A DNA stretch of 64,000 nucleotides, taken from positions 1 to 64,000 of the forward strand of contig CAVWMF010000007.1 of NCBI GenBank assembly GCA_963756025.1, written 5' to 3'. The stretch is from Bog-473 sp963756025 (GTDB lineage: Bacteria; Actinomycetota; Acidimicrobiia; Acidimicrobiales; RAAP-2). This document shows, one piece after another, positions 1 to 8,583 of this stretch. The position numbers were made by a program, and so were the translations under genes. Positions within the stretch are counted from its first letter, which is position 1. Each line of letters starts with the position of its first letter. Below the pieces are notes generated by a model. It was not told the origin of the DNA. It did not search any database and worked only from the letters and a program-made list of their open reading frames with translations.

Positions 1-4
1 TCAG

Positions 5-60
5 CGGCGGGAAAGCCCAGGTCAGAAGCTGTTTTTACAGTACCACGCTCCTCCCCCACA
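5..60. repeat. Degenerate repeat, copy A, of a tRNA-flanking sequence
   Basis: This stretch (ggcgggaaag, then ccag, tcag and ctcctcccc) aligns over about 55 bases with 8635-8695, which directly follows the tRNA-Lys-like 3' half at 8584-8629. A weaker match (gaaaagtccaggtcaa) follows the other tRNA-like scar near 4770. By eye about three quarters of positions agree between copies A and 8635-8695. Copy A may therefore mark the outer edge of another integration scar whose tRNA part lies left of the window. The origin is inferred. Confidence 0.4.
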
Positions 61-789
61 GCCCGCCGTGCGCGCTGCGTGCGCGAGTGCACGGCGTCTC
101 GCCCAGCAACCATCGTCGACTCAGAGGTCATCGCCGGCCGAGCATCTGGGCAGGCGAGCGACTCGAGTGCCTCAGCGACAATGCGGTCTCGCTGCCAAAC
201 CGAACAACCTGCAGGTCACGACGTTGCCGAATTCGGCACTGGAACAGACGGAAACATCAACTACGAAATATGAGAAAGGAGCTCCACAACTGATCGACAG
301 ACGACAGACAGACGCACTGAGTCGACAACTTCACAGACAAGACAATGAGCAAGACGACAGAGCAAGGAAGGAGTGTGAAGAAATGAGACGGATGACAGGT
401 TCCTGCACACTGACCTCTGCACACTGACCTCTGATTTTCAGGAGTTTTCACGTCTGCTATCAAGCCGCCAACCCTCGGGCGGCACATAGAGGCCTACGAC
501 ACTCTCACTCGGGTACGACCCTGAAGTGCCAAAGACGCGGTGGAACGACAGTCCCACGGCATTGCATTGAACGTCGTCGCAGGTGTTGGACTATTGGCAA
601 TCGGCATTTTTGATGCCGCCACCGACGACGGACTAGGTCAATGACTCGGTCCTGATTGCTCTCGTAGGACTGACTCTTGTGGTCCAGGCAACGGCGGGCG
701 TCTGGTTGTCGTGCTCGACATATCCGAGGCGTCGAACGGTGTGGCCGAAGGCTCACAATGCCGTAACCTCTTCGTGGAGGAGGTGACCC
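61..789. other. Non-coding stretch, no supported gene
   Basis: Short open frames exist on both strands, but none resembles a known family and their codon use is unlike the neighbouring genes. Positions 290-380 are purine-rich and built from variations of gaca/caga. A perfect 14-base tandem duplication lies at 403-430. I see no RNA gene and no clear terminator. The stretch looks like decayed intergenic or mobile-element DNA. Confidence 0.5.
403..430. repeat. Perfect 14-bp tandem duplication
   Basis: The unit ctgcacactgacct occurs at 403-416 and again directly at 417-430, followed by ctg. It lies in non-coding DNA, and no function is visible. Confidence 0.7.
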
Positions 790-843
790 ATGGAAGACGT
801 GACCGAACTGATCTCAAGGATAAGTCAGGAACTAGTGCCGTGA
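790..843 (+). pseudogene. Stub of a gene start (17 codons) with a strong ribosome binding site
   Basis: An ATG at 790 is preceded by a very good Shine-Dalgarno (ggaggaggtg, about 4 bases before the start) and opens a frame of only 17 codons (MEDVTELISRISQELVP). The IS630-like remnant begins about 60 bases downstream. A signal this strong on so short a frame suggests the 5' end of a gene truncated by the mobile element. A genuine micropeptide is possible but not supported by anything else. Confidence 0.25.
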
Positions 844-903
844 CCGGCAACGTTGGTGGGGCGCGTCCACCACTTTGACCTGCGGGTCGCGCAAAGTAGT
901 GGC

Positions 904-1000
904 ATGGCAGAACGCGTGGTAGTCAGAGACATCACCAACGAAGAGGGGCGAAAGCTGCTCTCGATCGTGCGCCGGGATCGGGGTCGGTGGTGCGATGCCG
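904..1000 (+). mobile_element. IS630-family transposase N-terminal remnant
   Basis: The frame starting at 904 (MAERVVVRDITNEEGRKLL followed by SIVRRDRG) matches the conserved start of IS630-family transposases, whose N-terminus reads like V-R-x-(L/I)-T-x-E-E-G-R-x-L-L-x-I-V-R-R-G. After the RRDRG motif the similarity continues briefly in another frame (SVVR) and then stops. No helix-turn-helix body or DDE catalytic domain follows. It is a 5' fragment only and sits tail-on against the truncated DUF7002 gene, so it probably caused that truncation. Identification is from memory of the family. Confidence 0.55.
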
Positions 1001-1034
1001 TCTTTTGCGGCCCACTTCGACGGGCGATCACTCC

Positions 1035-1487
1035 CGAATTCTGACACGTGAGTTCGAAACACACGCCTTCCAATCTGACCACCCTGAAGGGCGAAAGCCA
1101 AATAACCTCCTGAGCTCCGTCAAGTTCTACGTACTCGTCTCGAAACTTCTTCATAGAGAGCTGCTCGGTGAAGAAAAACGTGCGTCGGTTCAATAGGCGA
1201 ACCCAATCGCCGACATCAAGCCCATCTCCGAGAACCGAGGTCAGATCCTTGCGAGCGAATAGTGGGCCCTGATCCCTAAGAAGAATCTCGACACCATCCA
1301 CACATGGCTGAATGGATTCCCGTCGAGGGGCCGAAAGCAGTCGTTGTCGTTCGTCTTCGCTGAGTTCGGACTCGAGAATCAACTGTTCAGCGGTTCGAAA
1401 CACATTTTTCGCGATCTCATCCCATACCCCTATGGGACCGACATGACAAACAAATTTGCAGCGATCGAGAAACTGATCTGGCGTCAT
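1035..1487 (-). pseudogene. DUF7002-like protein, 3'-truncated
   Basis: The leftward frame from ATG 1487 begins MTPDQFLDRC and contains the blocks CHVGPIGVWDEI, LLRDQGPL, WVRLLNRRTFFF, VIWLSPFRV and NSG. These fit the DUF7002 family (about 200-220 aa, function unknown), where they read roughly YHxTxxxxWxSI, LRDQxP, WxxLLNxRVFF and LSPxNSG. Recognisable sequence ends near residue 150 (about position 1035). The remaining 70 codons are of shadow type and antisense to the IS630 remnant. The gene therefore appears to have lost its 3' quarter to an insertion. No strong Shine-Dalgarno is visible. DUF7002 assignment is moderately sure, function unknown. Confidence 0.5.
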
Positions 1488-1735
1488 TGGCTGCAGCTCT
1501 CACAATCGGCCATCACACTGCGAAGCGGCGAACATCACAGGATCGGGTCGTACCATCTCTGGGTCCACCATTGGGCGACCTCCTTCGAGGCGTCCGGGGT
1601 CCGATCTCATCGTCCACCCTTGTCCAGCCACCGTGGGCTGCCGCCCCGGCCGGCAAATTGCCCCAGATCAACCGCAATGAGCCGAAGCCTACGGACGGAA
1701 GGAATAGCAAAGTCGCCGGAGCCGTTGGACAAATC

Positions 1736-2101
1736 ATGACGTCAGGCCACACGATCAGCATTGTCCCAACCGTCGCTCACGTGGAGGTCCGGCTTGACGG
1801 GCGGCTGCTTGCCGCTACCGACCGAGCCATGAAACTCGACGAGACCGGGCTGCCCGCCCGCTACTACTTGCCGCGAGACGACGTGCAGATGGATCTCCTG
1901 AGGCCCACGACCTTCCATACAAATTGTCCGTTCAAGGGCGAGGCGTCATATTGGTCTCTCGACATCGACGGAGAGATCCATGACGGCATCGTGTGGAGCT
2001 ACGAGACGCCGACGGCTCAGGCCGCCGAAGTGAGGGGGATGTTGTCCTTCTACCCCGATCGCACCGACGTGACAGTCGACGGTGAGTCGCTCCGAGGCTG
2101 A
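1736..2101 (+). CDS. DUF427 domain protein
   Basis: This 121-residue protein starts MTSGHTISIVP and carries the family blocks HVEVRLDGRLLAATDRAM, LPARYYLPRDDVQMDLL, HTNCPFKGEASYWSL, IVWSYETP and MLSFYPDR. They match DUF427 (NTP_transf_9 in some databases), a small beta-rich family common in actinobacteria and without a settled function. The conserved Y-x-P-R-x-D and C-P-F-K-G motifs are intact. The frame is open further upstream to 1487, but homology begins at the ATG at 1736, so I take that start. It is one of the few intact genes in the decayed first 5 kb. Confidence 0.85.
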   Translation: MTSGHTISIVPTVAHVEVRLDGRLLAATDRAMKLDETGLPARYYLPRDDVQMDLLRPTTFHTNCPFKGEASYWSLDIDGEIHDGIVWSYETPTAQAAEVRGMLSFYPDRTDVTVDGESLRG

Positions 2102-2425
2102 CCTACCCGTGAATTCGACCTACGACAGCTGGTCAGTCTGGCAACTCGCGCTGTGTGGGGGTGGGGAAGCCCTAAACTGAATTGCGGCCAAGCGGACCCC
2201 GGCACCCCGACGCGTGGTCCCGTCGAGCCAAGAACTGAATTCGATCAGGATCCAGCGAAGTGTGCCGCAGTGTATGGGCCCCCCATTTATGCCCCACCAC
2301 TCGGCGGCGTGCTCGCTAGCACGACGGGCCACTAACGAGAGGGGGACCCCAGATGCCAATCGGAATGATGCAGTATTTGTGCCGGCAGGACCTAGGCCTC
2401 AAACAAGGAATGGTGCAACGCTCGC

Positions 2426-2683
2426 CTACGCCAATCGCTTTGCTCTGGCCAACCCGCTGGCGCTGTAGACGCCATCGGGGAAGACGGCATCCCAGGCATC
2501 ACGTACCCCACGGAAGTCCTCGCTGGGTCCGTAGGCAGCGCGCGCCGCAGCGACAACCTCGTCTCGACGAGCACCGACGACAACACCCGAGTCATACTCC
2601 AACTGAGCGTCTATCTGGGCGATCGCCTCGGCGAAGCGACTCGTGTGGCCAATTAAGCGGACTGCGTTGCCGGGAGGGGTCAT
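2426..2683 (-). CDS. Small hypothetical protein (85 aa)
   Basis: An 85-codon leftward frame starting MTPPGNAVRLIG, with a plausible Shine-Dalgarno (aaggaa, about 6 bases ahead of the ATG at 2683). It is rich in Ala, Arg and Asp and contains acidic helices, with no membrane segment and no motif I recognise. Codon use resembles a real high-GC gene more than a shadow. It could also be the surviving part of a longer decayed gene, given the broken genes on both sides. Confidence 0.4.
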   Translation of the reverse strand: MTPPGNAVRLIGHTSRFAEAIAQIDAQLEYDSGVVVGARRDEVVAAARAAYGPSEDFRGVRDAWDAVFPDGVYSASGLARAKRLA

Positions 2684-2807
2684 GGAGATTCCTTTATCTG
2701 GCTTTACGGGATGAGGTTCTCCTGTTGCATCGCACGGAGTGCTCAGTGAGTTCCGAGGTGCGCTTCAGGGAAGGTTCAACCTAGCGCCTGACCGGAATGA
2801 CCGTGGC

Positions 2808-3388
2808 CTACCAGAGATCGGATCGTCCGAAATCTGTCAGCGCGCGTGCATACTGAACCGCCGGATAAAGCACGCCGTCCCACAGGGTCTCCTGGTGGTG
2901 CTCTCCAGTCTCCGACCAGCCAGACTTGCGGTAGAAGCTCCTTGCTCTTCCCGCCCCTTCGTGAGTCCACAGGATCGCCTTAGTAAAGTTGTCAGCTAGG
3001 GATCCAACCGCATCCTGCTTGAGGCCTGCGCAGTCCCTGATCCCTAGTGCGCAGGATGGACATAGAGCCCGAAAACCTCTCCAATGGCCTCTCCGTACCC
3101 TGCGGAACCAATGTGGATGAATCCGCTGATGTCTCCAGCTTCGTCGGCTACCAGGAGCGTGCCACTTTTGAATCCCAAGGAATCTGCCGTCCACATCTCT
3201 TGCCGACGTTCTGCGACTGCATCAAGCGTGTCAGAGGGGAACAGTCCCTGGTATCCCTGTCGCCAAGATTCGGCATGGGCCTTCCCGATTCCCGGCGTGT
3301 CCGCCAGGGTGGCTTCCCGCACAATGCGCACCGACAAATTATGACGCGTCCTGGCTTCGTCCTCTGGACGAGGAGTGCTAGCCGCCAC
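2808..3388 (-). pseudogene. GNAT-family N-acetyltransferase, frameshifted
   Basis: The first part (3388 down to about 3045) reads as a GNAT N-terminus: VRIVREATLADTPGIGKAHAESW, then a beta-strand block ISGFIHIGSAG and VFGLYVHPAH, the strand that precedes the acetyl-CoA binding loop. It stops there. The C-terminal half continues in another frame from about 3040 to 2808 with LADNFTKAILWTHEGAGRARSFYRKSGW, the typical GNAT ending (L-W-V-x-x-x-N-x-x-A-R-x-F-Y-x-x-x-G-W). The R/Q-x-x-G-x-G/A acetyl-CoA loop is lost at the junction. Together the two frames span a normal GNAT length of about 190 residues. It is a decayed gene unless the shift is a sequence error. Confidence 0.7.
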
Positions 3389-3424
3389 GTCTCATCAATG
3401 CCGACCTACGGTAGGTGCGTGAGC

Positions 3425-3568
3425 ATGAACGATGAAGGGCGCGCTCCCATCTGTCCTTTTTGCGGCGTAACTGCTTTACCGGATGATCACCGACATGTAC
3501 TCGACTCACGTTTCATTTGTGAGAACCCGGGCTGCGAGGCCTTCGACGAGGTGATCGAGAGCGATTAG
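3425..3568 (+). CDS. Tiny zinc-ribbon protein (47 aa)
   Basis: A 47-residue protein starting MNDEGRAPICPFCGV, with two cysteine pairs (CPFC and C-x4-C in CENPGCEAF) that form a compact zinc ribbon, and an acidic end. Very short CPFCG-V-T-A-L-P proteins of this type occur in actinobacteria with unknown function. ATG 3425 is preferred because the upstream open sequence lacks any recognisable domain. No operon partner is apparent, since the neighbours are pseudogenes. Confidence 0.55.
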   Translation: MNDEGRAPICPFCGVTALPDDHRHVLDSRFICENPGCEAFDEVIESD

Positions 3569-3632
3569 ATCACACGTCCTCGCTTCGCTTACCGGCTCGG
3601 CGGCGCCAACAAGAGGATCGTGCGATCTCGAC

Positions 3633-4454
3633 ATGACAAATCTCCCACCGGACGGCGACCTCACACTTGGACTCGTTGACCTCGGTTCAGGAAGGCGATT
3701 GCGCGGCAGCCGTCTCGGGGTGACCCCTCCGCCTGAAGTTCTCTGGATGACGGACAATCGGTTCGAGGACGCCGGTGGGCTGTGGTGGTTCTCCAAGATC
3801 AAACGGATCTATTCCCGCTGATCTTGGACTCGCCCGATGAAGATGCTCAGGTCGAGCATCGTCGCCTCTGGGAGCAGGATCTCGACCTGATGGGCGCCGC
3901 CGTCCCAGGTCCTGATGCCGTCAAGGAGATCTTGCGATCGTCTTTTGGGACGACCGCGATGTAGACGACCATCCCAGTGTGTCCCCAGCTCCGTTCACCG
4001 CATTTCCTGGTCTGAGTCCGGGGGTGGTGGATTCGCTGAGATCGCCAACGTCATGATGGGTCAAGCCCCGGGGTGGATCGGCCTAGCCGCCGCTGACCGT
4101 CCAGCTGACGCACCCAGGGCCATCGGGTGGTTTGGTTCCTCCGACGCGTTCACCCTGGGCAACTGGGGTCGCTGAAACCCCGCAGACGCCATGACGGCTC
4201 TTCTGCGCTCGTGGGAGGACCGATTCGGGGCAAAACCGCTTCGACTTGGATTCGCGTCGATGGAACTGCTCGTCGAGCGTCCTCCTCGGACAGAAGAACA
4301 GGCCATGCGGGTTGCCGGTGAGCGTTGGGGGTAGCGGATGAGTTTCATCCGCATGGCGGCGATCATGCAGTTCGCTCCGTCCGAGAGATTGCTGGTGCCA
4401 TCGACATGGTTCTCCCATCTGGCATTTCTGGTGGGACTGAGTTCGCTGACGAGT
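3633..4454 (+). pseudogene. DUF4253 family protein, multiply frameshifted
   Basis: Fragments of one protein lie in order on the same strand but in different frames. Residues from 3633 include LPPDGDLTLGLVDLGSG and VLWMTDNRFEDAGGLWW. From about 3790 another frame gives QTDLFPLILDSPDEDAQ. From about 4050 the first frame gives APGWIGLAAADRPADAPRAIGW, interrupted by a TGA at 4173-4175. The sequence then resumes as LLRSWEDRFGAKPLRLGFAS followed by MELLVERPPRTEEQAMRVAGERW, and ends in a third frame (VADEFHPHGGD) near 4454. The order, the W-E-x-R-F-G-A block and the P-P-R-T-x-E-x-A block match DUF4253 (SMI1/KNR4-like context, function unknown). At least three lesions show it is not functional. Confidence 0.6.
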
Positions 4455-5153
4455 GACCCAGTTGACGCCGGGGTGGAGGCACAACGCGCGGACCTTTCGG
4501 CCGAAAGAGGAACCCGACTTCCCCCGTGTTCGTAACCGCGTACGTCGAGCAACGATTTTTTCCATCCGGCCTGGCGGTTCGTTAGAGCAGTGGGTCATTC
4601 GTTCGTGCGCGCTACGTGTGCGAGTGAACGGAGAACAGGGGCATTCGGCGGCGGGGGGCGGTCAGACAAAAGGGAATCTGAAATGGGATTTTGCCTCCAT
4701 CGCCTATTCAGCGGGGGCGCCATTTTCGAATCCGCAGGCTTCGGTTCGAATCCCGAGGCGCGCACTCGATGAAAAGTCCAGGTCAAGCGGGATGCAGAGA
4801 CGAGTTAGGTGGGTCGCTAGATCGACGTTACGATCCCAAACCGCTGCCTCGAAGAGTGAGCTGCGTGGCGTGAGGTGCCGTTGGGCATTCGGGAATCATT
4901 TGTGGTCCTGTGCCTGACGAGGGGAACGGCGGCTGCTCGCGGAGAGGCAGCGATTCCGGCGGTCGGACCACGAAAGCGGGGTAACGAGGCCGGTCTTCGG
5001 AGATACCGTCATCAAGTTGCTTCTGCTTTGAAAACGCCCCGGAGGACCACCCATAGTTGACCGATCGTCCGGATGGGCCGCTTGTTGATCAAAGGTTCGG
5101 CCGATCTCGCCGTTCCGGTGCTGTGGGAAATCTGACACACGGCTGCGAGGGTC
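4455..5153. other. Non-coding stretch with a tRNA scar
   Basis: No open frame here resembles a protein family. The only recognisable elements are the tRNA-like 3' half at 4721-4765 and, after it, a short degenerate match (4768-4790) to the repeat at 5-60 and 8635-8695. The rest is unassigned. Confidence 0.5.
4721..4765 (+). repeat. tRNA 3'-half remnant (tRNA-Arg(TCG)-like), possible att scar
   Basis: The sequence can be read as the 3' half of a tRNA. An anticodon loop TTTCGAA (4724-4730, anticodon TCG) is followed by a 3' stem TCCGC, a short variable region, a T-arm with the canonical loop TTCGAAT (4745-4751, stem with one mismatch), and an acceptor strand GGCGCGC ending in A. The 5' half is absent, so it cannot be an expressed tRNA. 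Remnants running from the anticodon loop to the 3' end are what tyrosine-integrase elements leave at attachment sites. The isotype reading is tentative because the 5' anticodon stem is missing. Confidence 0.45.
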
Positions 5154-5182
5154 TTGTTATAGAGCACTAGTCACATTACTAT
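5154..5182 (+). promoter_or_regulatory. Sigma-70-like promoter for the amidohydrolase pair
   Basis: TTGTTA at 5154-5159 and TACTAT at 5177-5182 are separated by exactly 17 bases. The site lies about 110 bases upstream of the ATG at 5295 and is the best -35/-10 pair in front of the two co-directional amidohydrolase genes. No experimental start site is known. Confidence 0.4.
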
Positions 5183-5294
5183 TGGTGTTGCGGCGTTGGG
5201 GGGCTGTGACAGGTCACGCGGCTATAGCCGGATTGGTCCGGATGTCGCACCCGGGGACGGAATGCACAAGACGAAGCAGAGGTGTTTCGCGACA

Positions 5295-7022
5295 ATGGCG
5301 ATCTACGATTTGGTGCTTAAGGGGGGAACCGTCTTCGACGGTCTTCGCACACCGCGGTTCAAAGCCGACGTCGGTATAAAGGACGGGCTGATCGCGACGA
5401 TCGGCAGCATCGATGCGGCCGAGGGGGCCGAAGTGGTCGATGCTTGCGGGAGGCACGTGGCGCCCGGTTTTGTCGATCTCCACACCCACTACGACAGCCA
5501 GGTGTTTTGGGACCCATGGTGCACGATCTCTGGGTGGCACGGAGTGACGAGCGTCGTGATCGGCAACTGCGGGTTCGGTTTTGCCCCGTGCCGGCCCGAA
5601 GATCAGGACCGGGCGATGTTGACCGTTTCCCGGAATGAGGCGGTGCCGCTCAAGACCATGCGGGCCGGGATGCCCTGGGACTGGACGACGTTCCCCGAAT
5701 TCCTCGACAGCGTGGAGCGAACCCCCAAGGGTGTGAACATCATGTCGCTGGTGCCTCTGGCCCCGCTCTATGCCTATGTCGCCGGCGTGGAGAAGACGAA
5801 GATGAACCGAGTGACCGACGAGGAGCTGGACCAGATGTGCCAGCTGCTGGTGGAGGCCATGGAAGCCGGCGGCTGCGGCTTTAGCGCCCAGATCCTCGGT
5901 GACACGTTCAACGTGCAACTGGATTATGACGGTACCCCGATGGTGACGGACATGATGAGCGAGCGGGAGATGACGGCGTTCGCCCGGGCCCTTCGTACGG
6001 TGGGTCGAGGTACGACGCAGGTCACCGGCTCGCTCGATTACGCGGCCCTCATTGCCAAAGAGAGCGGTCGACCGATCATTTGGAACGCGCTCGGACCCAG
6101 CGGCTCCGCCAATCAGCACGGCGAGATGATCTACCCCCACCGTCAAGCGATCGCTCGGCTGAAGCAGCTCAACGAACAGGAAGGTGTTCGGGTATTCGCC
6201 CAGGCCGCGACCGTGCGCTTTGCGTCGGAGATCACCTTCGAGGAGTACAACCTCATGGACGCGTTCCCGGCGTGGAAGGAGATATGCCTTGGCGCCGGCG
6301 ACGAGAAGCTGGCCAAGTTCGCCGATCCAGGCCGCCGGAAGGGATTGCAAGAGTCGATCGACGCCACGGGCGGCGGCTTCGGCGCGGCCCGCTATCCGAT
6401 GGCCGACATCCGGGTCAACTGGATATCGAGCGACGTGCCGAACGCCCAGGAGCTCAAGGAGCGCTACGAAGGTTTCACCTTGGGTGAGATCTCCGCGCGG
6501 GAGAACAAGACCATGCTCAATGCGATGCTCGATGTGGCCGTAGCCGCCGAGCTGAAGGCGGGGTTCGGAACGACGATTGTCGAGGGCGATCTCCAGGCTT
6601 TGAAAGAGGTGGCCAACTCTTCGGTGGCCCTTCCTGGTGTGAGTGATGGGGGAGCCCACACCAAGTTCATTACGACCGGCCGCTATGGCACCGAGTTGCT
6701 GGCTTACTGGGTCCGCGAGCGCGAGATCATGTCGCTCGAGGATGCCCACTGGCGGCTCTCCGCCTACCCCGCGATGGCGATGGGTCTGACAGGGAGAGGA
6801 TTCCTGCGCGAGGGCGCTCCCGCCGACATCATCGTCTACGACCCCGACACCATTGATTCCCTCCCTCAGGAACGGGCGTGGGATTACCCGGCCGGCGAAT
6901 GGCGGCTCATCCAAAAGGCCACCGGGTATGACCGAATTATCGTCAACGGGCAGACCACCTTCATCGACGGTGAATGCACCAATGCCACTCCCGGGCATCT
7001 GCTCCGACATGGTACGGAGTAG
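5295..7022 (+). CDS. N-acyl-D-amino-acid deacylase-like amidohydrolase (family 3)
   Basis: A 575-residue cytoplasmic metal-dependent hydrolase of the D-aminoacylase/dihydroorotase-like branch. The N-terminal composite beta-sandwich (YDLVLKGGTVFDG) leads into the metal motif DLHTHYD (His63 and His65), then the GVTSVVIGNCGFGFAP block, and a late metal-site Asp in SDGGAH near residue 450. The C-terminus returns to the sandwich (PADIIVYDPDTI, IIVNGQ). Length fits the family. The frame is open back to 5196, but homology starts at ATG 5295. The next amidohydrolase begins 7 bases after the stop, so the two are co-transcribed. The family cleaves N-acyl-D-amino acids, but many members act on other cyclic amides, so the substrate is unknown. 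Two paralogues lie at 30124 and 57492. Confidence 0.9.
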   Translation: MAIYDLVLKGGTVFDGLRTPRFKADVGIKDGLIATIGSIDAAEGAEVVDACGRHVAPGFVDLHTHYDSQVFWDPWCTISGWHGVTSVVIGNCGFGFAPCRPEDQDRAMLTVSRNEAVPLKTMRAGMPWDWTTFPEFLDSVERTPKGVNIMSLVPLAPLYAYVAGVEKTKMNRVTDEELDQMCQLLVEAMEAGGCGFSAQILGDTFNVQLDYDGTPMVTDMMSEREMTAFARALRTVGRGTTQVTGSLDYAALIAKESGRPIIWNALGPSGSANQHGEMIYPHRQAIARLKQLNEQEGVRVFAQAATVRFASEITFEEYNLMDAFPAWKEICLGAGDEKLAKFADPGRRKGLQESIDATGGGFGAARYPMADIRVNWISSDVPNAQELKERYEGFTLGEISARENKTMLNAMLDVAVAAELKAGFGTTIVEGDLQALKEVANSSVALPGVSDGGAHTKFITTGRYGTELLAYWVREREIMSLEDAHWRLSAYPAMAMGLTGRGFLREGAPADIIVYDPDTIDSLPQERAWDYPAGEWRLIQKATGYDRIIVNGQTTFIDGECTNATPGHLLRHGTE

Positions 7023-7029
7023 GAGAGCC

Positions 7030-8250
7030 ATGGCCACAGACGAGCAGATCGATATCGGGTCGGTATTCGACGCCGACAATCACTACTGGGAAACGAGCGA
7101 TGCCTTCACCCGCCATCGTGATCCGAAGTTCGCCGAGCGCGGGATCCAAGTCAAAGAGGTCGACGGCGTCGTGCGCTACGTCCTCGACGGCGAGGTGTTT
7201 GCCTATCTGCCCGGGCCAGGTGACGCTCATCCACGGCCGAACCCCGGGGCCTTCCTCGGCCTATTCCAGGGTCGCACCACGCGCAAGGAATGGGTTGGCG
7301 CGTTCGAAGTGGAGCCATCGGAGCATCCGGAATGGTACGAACGCGACGCCCGCCTGAAGGTGATGGACGCCCAGGAGGTGGAGGCCTGCTGGTTGTTCCC
7401 ATCGCAAGGAGTTGTGGTCGAGGCGCCTGTGCTGGTGAACGACGTCGAAGCAACCATCGAGCAGTGTCGGGCCTTCAACCGATGGATCGACGAAGAGTGG
7501 GGTTTCGCATATAAGGATCGCATCTTCGGGGTGCCGTTCCTTAATCTGTCCGACGCCGAAAAGGCGGTCGAGGAACTGCAGTGGTGTATTGAGCGCGGAG
7601 CGCGGGTTGTCACACTGCGTCACGGTCCGGTGATTACCTCTGACGGACTCCGCTCGCCCGCCCATCCCATGTTCGACCGATTCTGGGGTCTGGCCCAAGA
7701 AGCCGAAGTCGTCGTAGCGCCCCACGCGGGGGCGGAGACCACGTACCTCGAGGTGAGTAGCCTCGTCGAGCGGCTCTGGGGTGACATACCCGGAGTCCCC
7801 GTCGCCTCGCAGGAATCGATGCGTCAGGCATGGGGCACGCCTATAACGTCGCTGATGAAGGGCCGACTCATTCACGACTTCTGCTACTTCCTCGTGGCCC
7901 ATCGGCTCTTCGAGCGGTTTCCAAGACTGCGCATGGCAATAATCGAGAATGGGGCGGCCTGGGTGCCGCCGTTACTCCAGGCCCTCGAATACCTCGATCA
8001 TGGCGGCGGCTACGAGGTCAACCCCCGCGACCAGTTCATCGAGCACGTCTGGGTGGCGCCCTTCGTAGAGGAGGACGTCGTCGAGCTGGCACGGCACCTG
8101 CCGACCGACCGTATCCTCTTCGGCTCCGACTGGCCCCACGGCGAGGGCTACGCCCAGCCGAAGGACTTCCTCGAGAACGTCGCTGGTCTACCGATGGTTG
8201 ACCAGCGACGCATCATGTACGAAAATGCCAGGGAGTTGACCTTCATCTGA
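7030..8250 (+). CDS. Amidohydrolase family 2 (TIM-barrel metal-dependent hydrolase)
   Basis: A 406-residue protein of the ACMSD/decarboxylase-like amidohydrolase 2 family. The N-terminal metal block reads FDADNHYWE, where the first His of the classic H-x-H is Asn and His plus Glu remain, as in one actinobacterial subfamily. Later landmarks are the PHAGAE strand, the RLRMAIIENGAAWV strand and the C-terminal ILFGSDWPHGEG, which supplies the last metal-site Asp. ATG 7030 has a strong Shine-Dalgarno (aggagag, 7021-7027) overlapping the previous stop, indicating translational coupling. It is clearly paralogous to the gene at 49326. Family members decarboxylate or hydrolyse aromatic and cyclic acids; the actual substrate is not visible. 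Confidence 0.9.
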   Translation: MATDEQIDIGSVFDADNHYWETSDAFTRHRDPKFAERGIQVKEVDGVVRYVLDGEVFAYLPGPGDAHPRPNPGAFLGLFQGRTTRKEWVGAFEVEPSEHPEWYERDARLKVMDAQEVEACWLFPSQGVVVEAPVLVNDVEATIEQCRAFNRWIDEEWGFAYKDRIFGVPFLNLSDAEKAVEELQWCIERGARVVTLRHGPVITSDGLRSPAHPMFDRFWGLAQEAEVVVAPHAGAETTYLEVSSLVERLWGDIPGVPVASQESMRQAWGTPITSLMKGRLIHDFCYFLVAHRLFERFPRLRMAIIENGAAWVPPLLQALEYLDHGGGYEVNPRDQFIEHVWVAPFVEEDVVELARHLPTDRILFGSDWPHGEGYAQPKDFLENVAGLPMVDQRRIMYENARELTFI

Positions 8251-8364
8251 CGAAGCCGCTTATGGCGCCCTCTGCCCGAGGGGCGTCGCAACTCCCCGAC
8301 CTTGCTGCCTGACAATGCGGGCTATTCCTGAAGGAACGCTCACGTACAGCCAAATTCCTTTTCA

Positions 8365-8395
8365 ACTGGGTTCATGGATTCACTGGGTTCATGGA
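8365..8395. repeat. 14-bp direct repeat, period 17
   Basis: actgggttcatgga occurs at 8365-8378 and again at 8382-8395, with three bases (ttc) between the copies. It sits immediately left of the inverted repeat at 8397-8435. Confidence 0.7.
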
Positions 8396-8396
8396 G

Positions 8397-8435
8397 TTCG
8401 CGCCTGCCCTGTGTGAAGGCGTTCATAGGCGCGAA
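8397..8435. repeat. 9-bp perfect inverted repeat with 21-base spacer
   Basis: TTCGCGCCT (8397-8405) and AGGCGCGAA (8427-8435) are perfectly complementary and could form a hairpin or bind a dimeric protein. The region is non-coding and next to tRNA and IS scars. A recombinase core site is one possibility; a transcription-linked hairpin for the upstream operon is another. Confidence 0.55.
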
Positions 8436-8583
8436 ACCCAGAAAACCACCTTCTCCTCCGATTCCCCCAGTGTCCAACCCACTAATTCGGTGATGTCGAG
8501 TGGATCCACTTGAAGTCATTGGACGATGGCTGGACGTAACAGCTGGTAGATCAACTGGAACGAACCCGGTGGACTCCCCTGCC

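Noticed and set aside
68..427. 119-codon plus-strand frame at the window start
   Set aside because: Low-complexity Gln/Arg/Asp-rich translation of a purine-rich repeat-like stretch; no start signal or homology.
5214..7079. 621-codon open frame on the minus strand across the amidohydrolase gene
   Set aside because: It mirrors the plus-strand gene; its protein is Arg/His/Gly-rich with no family motifs, typical of a shadow in high-GC DNA.
8264..8286. Rho-independent terminator after the amidohydrolase operon
   Set aside because: The hairpin has a bulge and no T-run; too weak to list as a terminator.
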